Assembly: GCA_015143295.1 (NCBI GenBank)
Contig: CM026574.1
Span: 15,130,938-15,194,937, forward strand
Direction of reading: 5' to 3'
Origin: Tetracentron sinense
Lineage: Eukaryota; Streptophyta; Magnoliopsida; Trochodendrales; Trochodendraceae
DNA length: 64,000 nt
Shown: positions 48,605-60,960 of the stretch, piece after piece
How the letters are laid out: every line of letters begins with the position of its first letter
Position numbering within the stretch: the stretch's first letter is position 1
The notes under the pieces: generated by a model
Told to the model about the DNA's origin: nothing
The model's database searches: none
Seen by the model: only the letters and a program-made list of their open reading frames with translations
Made by a program: the position numbers and the translations under genes

Positions 48605-49612
48605 TAAGGTGTAATCCACACGTGCGTTGCACGTGAGAGAGAGTGGAGGGGGAGAGAGTCAGAGAAGAGGGAACCTAGTGAGGGGCATTTTAGAAAAAAA
48701 TTAAAGAATATTTTGAATATAAAAACTTGAGAAACATTTTAGGTAAAAAAATTGTAAGGAACATGTTGGTTATAGAAACATGACATAGGGACATTTTGAG
48801 AACACAAAAATTGTAGGGGCATTTTGGATATAGAAAAATTGAGGACATTTTGGGTATAGAAAATATTGAGAGACATTGTAAAAATAAAAATAAAAATGAA
48901 ATATGGACAAACTTGAAAAGCATTTTGAGTTTAAAATTTTGACTTAGAGACATTTTTAGGACATTTTGACTAAAGACAAATTGACGGCATTTTAGGTATG
49001 AAAACTTGACTTAAGAATATTTTGAGAATAAAAAAAAACCCTAAGGGACATTTTGACCAAGAAAATAAAAAATATATATTTTTAATAATAAAAAGACATA
49101 ATCCAACCAGATCGATCGAACTGAGAATTGATCAACTAGCCAGTTCAATGATCGGTCTAGTTATGAAAATATTACTTTATATATTAATAAATAACAGTTT
49201 TAGGATTATATTAAATTTCAATCAACTTTTTGAGTCCAATATTTTGTCTTGGTGAAAAAGTCCTTTATATTAATAAAAACTAAAATGAATGATAGTTTTA
49301 GAATCAAGTAAAATTTGGTCAACATTTTGAACCTACATGTAAAAGCAGTTTTGAAATTAATAAAACTTCAATCAACTTTTTGAACTCATATATTTAAGGG
49401 CAATTTTAGAATTAACTAAAATTCAACCCATATGTATAAAGTTAGTTTTGGAATTAACTCAAATCTAACCCATATGTGTAAAGGTAGTTTTAAAATTAAC
49501 TAAAATCCAATCAACCTTTAAACTAAGGAAATGATAGTTTTGGAATTAAAAGAAAGTTTAATCAACTTTTTGAGCACCCGACTATTCTTATTATATTAGT
49601 AAAGATATGCAC
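48605..49612. repeat. Degenerate ACATTTTG tandem region
   Basis: Starts near CACGTGCGTTGCACGTGAGAG and ends TTATATTAGTAAAGAT. The first half repeats a ~30-35 bp phrase (GACATTTTGGGTATAGAAAA-like) about ten times; the second half repeats AATTAACTAAAATCCAA-type phrases. The same start and end words appear around 22,851-23,365, so both may be one repeat family. Confidence 0.55.
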
Positions 49613-49765
49613 CCAAAATAAGATTAGAAAAAAATATTAAGAATAAATTTTGAGAGAGGGTTGATAGATTAAATCAAGAGATCCACGGAGGTGAAAAGAC
49701 ATTTATAAGAAGAGACTTAAATGATCATATAGAGAAATAAAGTAGACACTATGATAGAGTGTATA

Positions 49766-49996
49766 TAGGGCTGTCAAAAAAGCCCATGTAGAAGGGTACT
49801 CGGCCCGGCCCGGCCCTGCCCTGCCCTCCAAGGCCCTCTGAAGCTCTGCCCTTCCCAGCCCTTGGGCCGGGTAGGGCTCAAAATCTGGAAGCCCTGCTTC
49901 TATAAGGCTGGGCCAAGGCTCACATCGGCCCTGCCCTTTAAAGCCCTGCCCTTCTCCTTAATTGCTACATCGTAGCTAAGGTCTATAAACCATAAA

Positions 49997-50035
<39 letters not shown>

Positions 50036-50525
50036 TTATGAAATTACTCATTTCACCCTTATAAACAGTTTAAAAGTAGGATTGAATGAGTAATTTCACA
50101 TGACCATCATTATAAAACCCCTCGAGGCCTTGACACTCGTTATGAACCCTAACCCTAATCTCGTATGCAAAATCGTCTCCTCGCCTCCTCCTGCTTAGAG
50201 GATTTTGACATATAAATTAACTTTGTCATTGCTCTTTTTGTTGCAATGTCAGTCCCCAAGGTCGAATAAAACAGGAAGGTATCTATTTCCATGTCAGGTT
50301 GACAATCGGTGTACAAAAAAAATCTCGTCATCTGAAATCACAAAAAAAATCCTGTTCTTTTTTCCGGTCCTTCCGGCCCTTTGGCCCTACCCTGACCCTT
50401 GAGGGTAGGGGTAGGGTCCAATTAATCCTGACCCTTGAATGACTAGGGCTGCCCTACTCTTATAGGAAAGGGTAAGGCTAGGATTGACCCCAACCTTGCC
50501 CTGATGCTGCCCTTTGACAACCCTA
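49766..50525. mobile_element. hAT-like element with TSD
   Basis: Ends TAGGGCTGTCAAA and TTTGACAACCCTA; flanking octamers AGTGTATA (49,758-49,765) and GGTGTATA (50,526-50,533) match at 7 of 8. Subterminal regions are GC-rich with GGCCCTGCCCT words on both sides. A (TA)n tract lies at about 49,998-50,030. 760 bp, no transposase. Confidence 0.87.
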
Positions 50526-51060
50526 GGTGTATAGAAGGTAGGGGCATGGTGATAAAAAAATGAGATGGGAGCTACGATTCTTGAGTTGGAAATGATATAT
50601 GTGATCTCACAACAAAAAATACATAATCTTAATAGAGAGATGCATTTATGATTTTAAAAGTGAAATATACTGTAACCACGAAGAATGAGGTATATACTTA
50701 CAAGATTGTATGGTTACTCAAGGAGAGAGTCTAGTCACGTAACACCGGTTAGTGATTATGGATCATTGTACTAGGAGAGAGATAGAGAATCTAATAAAAC
50801 AGGGGCAAGAAATAAGGTGATAAAATTTAAAAAAGACAAAGTGATTACTTTTGTGGAAAGATTAATAAAGGAACATGAAACTTAGAAATAGAAACTATAA
50901 ATGCGCAAGATAAAAATGACTAAAAATGTATTAAAAAATTTAGTATAAAATATCAACCGCACAGGCCTTACTACCAAATTTGGCAAAGAACCGAGAGGTC
51001 ATATTACAAGATTTGGTAAAGAGTTAATGAGAAAAATAAAAATACTAAATAAGAAGTTAA
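50526..51060. other. No gene recognised
   Basis: AT-rich spacer, purine-rich on the + strand. Confidence 0.45.
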
Positions 51061-51661
51061 GGGGGGCATTTGGATACACTTCTTGTTTTTGTAGTTTTTA
51101 AAAATTGGAAATGAATTTCTGTTTTCAATTTTTTTAAAGTAAAAAACACGTTTGGCTTTACCAACTATTTCTTGTTTTAAAAAAAGGAAAACAAAAAAAT
51201 ACGATTGGTAAATATGATTAAATATTTTCAATTTTTGGTAGTGGTAGTGGTGGCATAGTGTGGTGGTGGTGGGTGTAGTGTAGTGGTGAGTGGTGGTGGT
51301 GTGGAGGTGCATAGTGGGTGGTGGTGGATGATGGGGTGGTGATGGTGGTGGTGGTAATGGGGGGGTGGGTGGTGGTAGTGGGGGGTGTGGTGGTGAGTAG
51401 TGGGTGGTGTGGTGGTGGTGGTGGTGGTGGCGGTGGTTGTGGGTGGTGGGTGAGTGGATGGTGGTAGGTTCATGTTTTCCATTTTGGTTTTATGTTTCGA
51501 AATAGAGGTAACAGAAAATATACCTTGATTTTAAAAAAATTTGTTACTAATTTTTAAAAATAGAAACATGTTTGCGAAATATGTTTTGTGTAAAAAATTT
51601 CAATTTTTTGTTTTTAAAATTAGAAATAGAAAACATCAGAAGTACAGCCAAAAGGGGCTTA
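51061..51661. mobile_element. Foldback element with TGG-array core
   Basis: Left edge GGGGCATTTGGATACACTTC and right edge GAAGTACAGCCAAAAGGGGC are approximate inverted repeats; T-rich and A-rich inner arms also pair (TTTTTGTAGTTTTTAAAAATT versus TTTTTAAAATTAG). The core 51,236-51,470 is a (GGT/TGG)n array related in composition to those at 1-216 and 1,930-2,450. Frames within it are artefacts. Confidence 0.6.
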
Positions 51662-52084
51662 AGAAAGTGATAAATCAAGCAAAATGTAAGAAATATGATG
51701 ATTTATATAATATGTTAAGCAAAAAAAAGGTAAAAAATATGTATGAACTCACAGGATTTTGAGAGAAAACTATAAATCTAGATAAGGTCAACGATCAAAA
51801 TATTGGTAAAGGATAGAAAAATTAAATAAAGATGGAGAAGATATTTTCATAAGTTACTAATAAATAAAATGGTATATATAGAGTCCTGTTTGAGTATATA
51901 TAGTTCTTATAACACTCTTATCTATATTAGTTCCCCTTGAAGAATTTAACCAATTGTTAAGGATAATGCTATGAACAAGAAGGTAAAAAAGGGTAATGAC
52001 CCCACAAAAAAATTATAATATTTTTTTTTGTCTTTCTTGTTTAAAAAAGAGAAAAGCAAATGAGAAGGAAAATAGACATAGCAT
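51662..52084. other. No gene recognised
   Basis: AT-rich spacer leading into duplicated segment B. Confidence 0.45.
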
Positions 52085-52707
52085 TAGCTAATTTCTAATT
52101 ATTAAAAGGTTCTCCAGTAAAATCCAAGGGATAATGGTATTTTAGTAAATTAAACATCCTTCAAGGTCCCTACCCTCATATAGGAATGTCAATGTGGTGG
52201 ATTTGTATTTTTGTTATTTTTGAATAGGTCGTACCCGAGCCCAGCCATTTAAGGTTTAAGTGGGCCCAAATTCGGCCCGTTGACACCTAACCCTTATAGT
52301 GTCTTCCTTGGATATACCTAAATACCTAATAAACCCACGTATGATCTGATGGTTGACTACAGTCCACGTTTAACATTAACTAATATGGTCAATTGTTATC
52401 GGTTCAGCAACCACCACATAAATCCATAATACGACAAGCCACACCGAATCATAAAAGATAAAGAACTAAGTTCTTACTTATTAAAGCAAAGCAAAACGTG
52501 TTTTGATTTTACCTAACTCGAATCTGCACCGTTTCAAAAGTTGGGATAAAGTGAGAGGCCTAAATAAAGAAAGCCCATGTTCGAGAAATTTTGACATGTA
52601 TGGGCTAACCCAGTAAGTATTTTGACCGAGTTGGAACACAGTCTTCTACCTGTACAAGCAGTTGAATCGAATGATTCCCTGTATTGACCACAGGATCATT
52701 ATAAAAA

Positions 52708-52893
52708 CATGGGAAGTGCTAGCCCCACTCTCCTCTATTGCACTTTCTCCTTTTTTCTTTTAGGTCATCAATTTCTCCTTTTAGGGACAAGAAGACCGGG
52801 ATTTTGTGGCAACAATTGTGGGCCATAAAAAATTCCTTTTCCCCTGGACTTGAAAGGGGTGTGTAAGAGGATAAAGTGGGGCTAGCAAAATCT
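52708..52893. mobile_element. MITE shared by both duplicated segments (copy B)
   Basis: Ends GTGCTAGCCCCACTCTCC and AAAGTGGGGCTAGCA, at the position matching 21,449-21,592. Confidence 0.72.
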
Positions 52894-54235
52894 TCCAAAA
52901 ATATTAAGATCAGATGTTTCATGATGCTTAGCACCATGGTAACTCTAGTATTTTGGACCCTTGGTGGAAAGTCATTTTATTTATTTGTTTTTGCAAAAAA
53001 TGTGAGATTAAAGGTTATCAAGATCCATTGCACAAGATTTTCCCGGAAATCTCCCGGACTTTCCTGGTGTGGTGGGTTGCGGGCTCCCGTAGCACCCTCA
53101 AGGATTATACCTCACCCGAAGGGTTGGGGATACCCCGAGTTTCCAAAAAAAAAACTACTACTAGCCATGTATTAATGTCCCCCGTTTCCAAGGAACGAAA
53201 TCGGCTATGGACTTCCCCTGTGGAATTCTCTGTGTTAAAAGTCAAGATCCATTTAAGGCATGAACATGTACCGATTTCCATAGTGACAAAATCGGAGTTC
53301 GGGAATAATTAGCCAAGGGTTAATTTTGGAAAATATTCGGGAACAAAATAATAATTATCAAAAAATATTCAACAATTTGATTAGATATTATACAAAATAA
53401 ACAGTTTACTTTGTCGAACTAAACGAATTATTGTAAAATTCGTGAACAATTCGCAAAATCCATGAATAATTCGACAAACCTAAAATTTTCGAATAATTCA
53501 GCATACCTAAAATTCGTGAATAATTAACGAATTTTAAAAAAATTTAGAGAATTTTATTACTATGTCGATTTGAAGCTTTGAATGGAACTAAAATCGTTTG
53601 TGTTTGCCTCTGTGGCCGAGGTGTTTAAAGGATTTCTTATACAGTTGTTAATTTATTAAATCTGTACAATGCTAAGAGATCTTGGTTTTTAAACACTAAA
53701 GGCCATTGCGAAAGCCACAGGGAAGAACACACAAAATTTATTTCTACAAGAGATCCTGACCTTTAACACAAGGAATGCCACTAGGAAGGCTACCATTTGT
53801 ATCCCTTTTCCAACATGGAAAATAATCCTCCCCTTCTTGGGCAAGGAGGTGAGACGCTGTCTCACCCCCTTTTTTGTCACTTGTTGTTAAGATCCACTAA
53901 TATTTAGGGTTAACAGTATTTAACCTTGATTTTTAGATTTTTTTTAATCACATGAGTTAAAACTTGTTAACCATAGTTGAAGGACAGTTAAAGGGGCTTT
54001 GTGAGGGCGAGGAGGAACAGTCCGCTCCCCCGAGGATTGGACTATTTTTTTTTCCCTATTGTTTTTCCAACATTGCACATATCTCATATCTTTCAGCTAG
54101 CGTCCAGGTAAAAGATAAATTTCTAAATGGCCTTGCATTGCTGGTTCTTAGACCAGATAAAGGAAGGTTATGCCAGGTGAACAGCTAGCATATGGCGCTT
54201 GGTCTTAGTGAGAAGTAGGCAAGGATTAAAGAATG

Positions 54236-55530
54236 GGCTCAGGATCCTCTCGAGTTGGGTCGTGGGCGACGCAGGCGGCGACATGTGGCGCGGGATTAAG
54301 CGGGAAACCAAAAGAGAATCCTGAGTTTTGAGTGGGGCCCACTACCGGCTCCGTTAACGTTAACACCGTCCCTAACTTCATCCAAGTCCCTCGTTTCGTC
54401 CAAGTCCAAGAAGAAGAAAAAGAGAGAACAGAAGAAGCTCTCAACCCAGATTCCGGCGATCTTGCTCCGAAGCCGATAGCTCACAAGGAAGAGGAAAAGG
54501 GAAATTTCAGAAATTTCATTTTTCTTACGGGTGGAAGAAAAACCCAACCCTAACCCCCAAACCCTCTCATCCAAGGGACGTCTTCAACATGTGTTTTCCC
54601 TTCTTCTTTTTTTTCTCCAAAATACCCCAATCTCTGTTAGAGATCCCTTCAACACTGTGCGATTGAGCTTAAACTTAAGCTTTCCCTTTCATTAAAGTTT
54701 TCATCCGAAACCCAAGTTTTCCCTTTCATTGCAACTGAGCTAAATCATTCTGCTTCATCTGAAACCCTTCAACACAAACTAAGCTAAACTCTTCTGCTTC
54801 ATCCAAAACCCTTTTGAAGAAGAAGAAAAAAAAATGTTTTATACGTTTTTTATCCATTTTCGATAGTTAAAGTGGTTATTTTCAATTTTTTTTAGGGTTT
54901 TGTGCTCATTTTCGGGATTTTCTGTTATAACAATTTATTTTATGTTAGTACAGTGCATTTTTGATGGTTTTGTGCTTATTTTCGATGGATTTGTACTCAT
55001 TTTCGGTGGTTTTCTATTATTATAGTGCCCATTTTTGGTGGTTTTCTTTTATTAGAGTGCATTTTCGATATTACAGTGCTTTTCGATGGTTTTGTGCTCA
55101 TTTTCAGTGGTTTTCTGTTCTTCTGGAATCTTACAGATTTTATCTCGCTTTAGTATTTTGATCATAACTTTTGACTCGCTCATTAGATTTTGACAATTCT
55201 ACATGCGTTGCACTCATATTTCGAAAGGGAACAACTTTCATGTTTTACAAAAATCCCAATTTTGAATTTTAAATGGTCTAAATGGGCCCACAAGTGGATT
55301 GATCTACAATTTCAGCAGATAAAACATCAAAAAACCAACTTTTGACTTAGCTTAGACTCAAGATATGGAAAAACATTAAACATGAACCTTGAAGAGGGTT
55401 CTATTACGGTTCTAATGGTTTAAGAATCATTCGATTCTGATAAGCGATGAAAAAACTAGAGCTTCCTAAAGTTTGAGGGATGTAATATCGAAAATGCACT
55501 ATAATAACATAAAACTACCGATTTTCGAGA
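54236..55530. repeat. Left inverted arm of giant foldback
   Basis: About 1.3 kb. Landmarks matched in reverse in the right arm: CGTTAACGTTAACACCGTCC, GAAGACGTCCCTTGGATG (complement), AAACTTAAGCTTTCCCTTTC, GAGCCCACAAG-like text near 55,290, and GGGATGTAATATCGAAAATG. Open frames (for example one around 54,332-54,553 with Glu-rich EEEKERTEEA) are unidentified; they could be captured host 5' UTR or exon sequence. Confidence 0.88.
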
Positions 55531-58500
55531 ATGGGCACTCTCATGGCCAAAAATCCCGAAATTGGGCACTGTCATGACTAAAAATCCCAAAATTGCGCCC
55601 TGTCATAGCTAAAAATCCCGAAAATGGGCATTGTCATTGCTAAAAATACCGAAAATGGACACTCTCATGACCAAAAATCACGAAAATTGACACAATTTCG
55701 AGATTTTTGGCCATGAGAGTGCCCATTTTCTAGTTTTTTTAGTAATGACAATGATCATTTTCGAGATTTTTAGCCATTATCAAAAATCCCGAAATTGGGC
55801 CATGTCATGGCTAAAAATTCTGAAAATGGACACTATCATGGCTAAAAATCTCGAAAATGAGCACTCCTATGGCCAAAAATCTCGAAAATGGACCCAATTT
55901 CGAGATTTTTGGCTATGAGAGTACCAATTTTCAAGTTTTTTAGCCATTACAGTGCTCATTTTCGAGATTTTTGGCCATGATCAAAAATCCCGAAATTGGG
56001 AACTGTCATAGCTAAAAATCCCGAAAATAGGCACTGTCATGGCCAAAAATCTCGAAAATTGGCACTCTCATGGCCAAAAATCTCGAAATTGGGTCCATTT
56101 ACGAGATTATTGGCCATGAGAGTGGCCATTTTCAATTTTTTCAGCCATGACAGTGCTCATTTTCAAGATTTTTGGCCATGATCAAAAATCCCGAAATTGG
56201 GACCTGTCAAGGCTAAAAATCCCGAAAATGGGCACTGTCATGACTAAAAATCCCGAAAATTGGCATTCTCATGGTCAAATATTTCGAAAATTGACCCAAT
56301 TTTGAGATTTTTGGCCATGAGAGTACCCATTTTAAAGTTTTTTACCCATGACAGTGCTCATTTTTTAGATTTTTAGCCATGATCAAAAATCCCGAAATTG
56401 GGCCCTGTCATGGCTAAAAATCCCGAAAATTGGCACTCTAATGGCTAAAAATCCCGAAATTGGGCCCTCTCATAGCTAAAAATCCTGAAAATGGGCACTG
56501 TCATGGCTAAAAATCCCGAAAATGGGCACTTTCATTGCCAAAAATCTCGAAAATCGACCAAATTTCTAGATTTTTGGCTATGAGAGTGCCCATTTTCAAG
56601 TTTTTTAGTCATGACAGTGTTCATTTTCGAGATTTTTGGTCATAATCAAAAATCCCGAAATCGGGAACTGTCATAGCTAAAAATCTCGAAAATAGGCACT
56701 GTCATAGTCAAAAATCTCGAAAATGGGTACTCTTATGCCCAAAAATCTCAAAATTTGGCCCATTTACGAGATTATTGGCCATGAGAGTACCTATTTTCAA
56801 GTTTTTTAGCCATGACAGTGCTCATTTTCGAGATTTTTGGCCAAGATAAAAAATCCCGAAATTGGACCCTGTCATGGCTAAAAATCCCGAAAATTGACAC
56901 ACACATGGCCAAAAATCTCGAAAATTGACCCAATTTTGAGATTTTTGGCCATGAGAATGCCCATTTTGAAGTTTTTGAGCCATGACAATGCTCATTTTCG
57001 AGATTTTTAGCCATGATTAAAAATCCCGAAATTGGGCCCTGTCATGACTAAAACTCCCGAAAATTGGCACTTTCATGACCAAAAATCCCGAAATTGGGCC
57101 CTCTCATAGCTAAAAATCCCGAAAATGGGCACTGTCATTGCTAAAAACCCCGAAAATGGGCACTCTCGTGGCCAAAAATCTCGAAAATTGACCCAATTTC
57201 AAGATTTTTTAGCATGAGAGTACCCATTTTCAAGTTTTTTAGCAATGACAGTGCGCATTTTCGAGATTTTTGGTCATGATCAAAAATCCCGAAATTGGGT
57301 ACTGTCATGTCTAAAAATCCCGAAAAATGGCACTGTCATGGCTAAAAATTCCGAAAATTGGTACTATCATGGCCAAAAATCTCAAAAATGGACCCAATTT
57401 CGAGATTTTTAGTTATGAGAGTGCCCATTTTTAAGTTTTTTAGCCATGACAGTGCTCATTTTCGAGATTTTTGGCCATGATCAAAAATCCCGACATTGGG
57501 CACTGTCATGGCTAAAAATCCCGAAATGGGCACTGTCATGGCCAAAAATCTCGAAAATGGGTACTCTCATGGCCCAAAATCTCGAAATTGTGCCCATTTA
57601 CGAAATTATTGGGCATGAGAGTGCCCATTTTCAAGTTTTTTAGCCATAACAGTGCTCATTTTCGAGATTTTTGGTCATGATAAAAAATCCCTAAATTGGG
57701 CCCTTTCATGGCTAAAAATCTCAAAAATGGGCACTGTCATAACTAAAAATCCCGAAAATGGGCACTCTCATGGCCAAAAATCTCGAAATTGGACCCAATT
57801 TCGAGATTTTTGACCATGAGAGTGCCAATTTTGAAGTTTTTTAGCCATGACAGTGCTCATTTTCAAGATTTTTGGCTATGATCAAAAATCCCGAAATTGG
57901 GCCCTATCATGGCTAAAAATCCCGAAAATGAATACTGTCATGGCTAAAAATCCTGAAAATTGGCACTCTAATGGCCAAAAATCTCGAAATTTGGTCCATT
58001 TTTGAGATTTTTGGCAATGAGAATGCCAATTTTCGGGATTTTTAGCCATGATAGTGCCCATTTTCAGGATTTTTAGTTATGAGAATGCCCAATTTCGGGA
58101 TTTTTAGCCATGAGTATGCCCAATTTCTCGATTTTTAGCCAAGACGGCCCAATTTCAGGATTTTTTATCATGGCCAAAAATCTCGAAAATTAGCACTGTT
58201 ATGGCTAAAAACTTCAAAAAGGGCACTCTCATGGCCAAAAATCTCGAAATTGGAAACTTTGAGATTTTTGGCAATGAGAGTGCCAAATTTCTGGATTTTT
58301 AGCCATGACGGTGCCCATTTTCAGGATTTTTAGTCATTACAGGGTCCAATTTTGGGATTTTTGATCATGGCCAAAAATCTCGAAAATGAGCATTGTCAAT
58401 GCTAAAAAACTTGAAAATGAGCACTCTTATGGCCAATAATCTCGTAAATGGGCCCAATTTCGAGATTTTTGGCCATTAGAGTACCAATTTTCAAGATTTT

Positions 58501-59010
58501 TGGTCATGACAGTGCCCATTTTTAGGATTTTTGATCATGGCCAAAAATCTCGAAAATAAGCACTGTCATAGTTAAAAAACTTAATCATGGGCACTCTCAT
58601 AACCAAAAATCTCAAAATTTGGTTCATTTTCAATATTTTTGGCCATGAGTGCCATTTTTCGGGATTTTTAGCTATGACAGTGCCCATTTTCGGGATTTTT
58701 AGCCATGACAAGGCCCAATTTCGGGATTTTTGATCATGGCCAAAAATCTCGAAAATGAGCACGGTCATTGCTAAAAAACTTGAAAATGGACACTCTCATG
58801 ACCAAAAATCTTGAAATTTGGTCCATTTTCGTGATTTTTCGCCATGAGAGTGCCTATTTTTGGGATTTTTAGCCTTGACAATGCCCATTTTCGAGATTTT
58901 AAGCCATGACAGGGCCTAATTTCGGGATTTTTAGCCATGACAGTGCCCAATTTGGAGATTTTTAGTCATGACAATGCCCAATTTCAGGATTTTTGGCCAT
59001 GAGAATGCCC
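55531..59010. repeat. 31 bp motif array with ~200 bp higher-order palindromic period
   Basis: About 3.5 kb built from the word GAAAATGGGCACTGTCATGG followed by CTAAAAATCCC (31 bp) and its reverse complement. Between about 55.7 and 57.9 kb the forward and reverse words alternate in blocks of roughly 200 bp, so each block can fold on itself; from about 58.0 kb most words are in reverse orientation, mirroring the first few hundred bases. Variants swap CTGTCATGGC / CTCTCATGGC and CCCGAAA / CTCGAAA. All open frames here are artefacts. Confidence 0.93.
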
Positions 59011-60320
59011 ATTCTCGAAAATCGGTGGTTTTCTGTTATTATAGTTCATTTTCGATATTACATCCCTCAAACTTTAGGAAGCTCTAGTTTTTTCATCACT
59101 TATTGGAATCGAATGATTCTTGAACCATTAGAACCATATTAGAACCCACTTCATGGTTCTTGTTTAATGTTTTTCCATATCTTGAGTCTAAGCTAAGTCA
59201 AAAGTTGGTTTTCTGATATTTATCTATTGAAATTGTAGATTAGTCCACTTGTGGGCCCATTTAGACCATTTAAAATTCAAAATTAAGATTTTTATAAAAT
59301 ATGAAAGTTATTACCCTTCAAAAAAAGAGTGCAACGCAAGTTGAATCGTCAAAATCTGATGAACGAGTCAAAAGTTATGATCAAAATACTAAAGCTTGGT
59401 AAAATCCGTCAAAATCCAGAAGAACTGAAAACCACCGAAAATGAGCACAAAACCCTCGAAAAGCACTGTAATATCGGAAATGCACTCTAATAAAAGAAAG
59501 CCGCCGAAAATGGACACTATAATAACAGAAAAACACCGAAAATGAGCACAAATCCATCGAAAATAAGCACAAAACCATCGAAAATGTATTGTAATAACAT
59601 AAAAAAAACTGTTATAACTGAAAATCCCGAAAATGAGCACAATACCCTTGAAAAAATCGAAAATAACCACTGTGACCATCGAAAATGGATCAAAAACGTA
59701 TAAAACACTTTTTTTTTTCTTCTTCTTCTTCAAAAGGGTGGAGTTTAGCTTAGTTTTGTGTTGAAGGGTTTCGGATGAAGCAGAATGATTTAGCTTAGTT
59801 GCAACGAAAGGGAAAACTTGGGTTTCGGATGAAAGCTTCAATGAAAGGGAAAGCTTAAGTTTAAGCTCAGTCGCACAGTGTTGAAGGGATCTCTAACAAA
59901 GATTTGGGTATTTTGGAGAGAAAAAAATAAGGGAAAACACATGTTGAAGACGTCCCTTGGATGAGAGGGTTTGGGGGTTAGGGTTGGGTTGGGTTGGGTT
60001 GAGCTTCCACCCGTAAGAAAAATGGAATTTCCCTTTTACTCTTCCTTGTGAGCTATCGGCGTCTGAGCAAGATCGCCGGAATCTGGGTTGAGAGCTTCTT
60101 CTGTTCTCTCTTCTTCTTCTTCTTGGACTTGGACGAAACGAGGGACTTGGATGAAATTAGGGACAGTGTTAACGTTAACGGAGCCGTTAGTGGGCCCCAC
60201 TCAAAACTCAGGATCTTCTTTTGGTTTCCCGCTTAATCCCGCTCCACATGTCGCAACCTGCGTCGCTCACGTCCCAACTCGAGAGATTCTCTCGAGTTCG
60301 ACTCGAGAGGATCCTGAGCC
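59011..60320. repeat. Right inverted arm of giant foldback
   Basis: Mirror of the left arm. It keeps an extra terminal hairpin (CTCGAGAGATTCTCTCGAG, about 60,280-60,298) absent from the left end, and a telomere-like GGGTTAGGGTTGGGTTGGG-TTG tract at about 59,976-60,001. Confidence 0.88.
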
Positions 60321-60518
60321 TAAAAAATGGGCCTTATTTTTTCCAAAATTAGATAATCAAGAGAATGCCCAAGCCCATATAGTTTAATCCAGTGATCTTT
60401 TATCCAATAAATTTTGCTAGCCACACACTACCTTTTTTGGTTGAAGAACACAAGGATTTTGTGGGGCCAAAGAACTGACATAAGAAAAATCTGAACCAAA
60501 TCATCTACGTTTATAATC

Positions 60519-60960
60519 TCAGACTTGGGGCGGAGAATTGATTTTCTTATAGGGGCTAACAAAGGGGTTCGGGGGCATATTGGTCGAAATTTTTTTTTGA
60601 GGGCAAGTTCATGGGTATCGTGTTTATTTGCATCAGTTTGTATAATTTTTTGTCAAAAGTTGGCTATTAACATCGGTTCCTACCCGAGCATGTTGGCCCA
60701 TATAAGTTCCTTGGTGCCTCAAACGGTTGGTACCCATTTTGAGGAGCTCTAGGGTGAAGCTTACATGGGCTGCATGTGTGTGGTGTGTGTGTGTGTGAGA
60801 GTTTGCATGTGGTGCGTGTGTGTTTGTTTGCTTGGGTGGTGTGAGTATTCCCTTGCGTCATTGCCTTGTGGCACGATTGAGTTTCCCAGAATATTGAATT
60901 AAAAAATCCCAAAATTTCAGGGGGCCTTCAGCCCTCCTGCCCCATGTCGCTCCGCCCCTG
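60519..60960. mobile_element. Probable element of the GGGGCGGAG family
   Basis: Left GGGGCGGAGAATTGATTTTC followed by TTATAGGGGCTAAC resembles the left end of the element at 38,928; right CATGTCGCTCCGCCCCTG matches its right end. Interior contains GTGTGTG microsatellite near 60,780-60,800. No matching TSD was found. Confidence 0.6.

Larger units (their letters stand above)
54236..60320. mobile_element. Giant foldback Mutator-type element (6,085 bp)
   Basis: Ends are exact inverses: GGCTCAGGATCCTCTCGAG at 54,236 and CTCGAGAGGATCCTGAGCC ending at 60,320. Flanks TAAAGAATG (54,227-54,235) and TAAAAAATG (60,321-60,329) match at 8 of 9, the Mutator TSD length. The arms (about 54,236-55,530 and 59,010-60,320) are near-copies of each other in reverse; between them is a satellite-like array that is itself made of inverted words. 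No transposase domain is seen. Segment A lacks it, so insertion followed the duplication. Confidence 0.93.

Noticed and set aside
55996..58768. Several 60-80 residue frames such as MGTVIAKNPENRHCHGQ
   Set aside because: They translate the 31 bp array in both directions; repetitive, no independent coding evidence.
60667..60912. 81-residue frame with His/Thr repeats
   Set aside because: Covers a GTGTGTG microsatellite inside a transposon-like segment.
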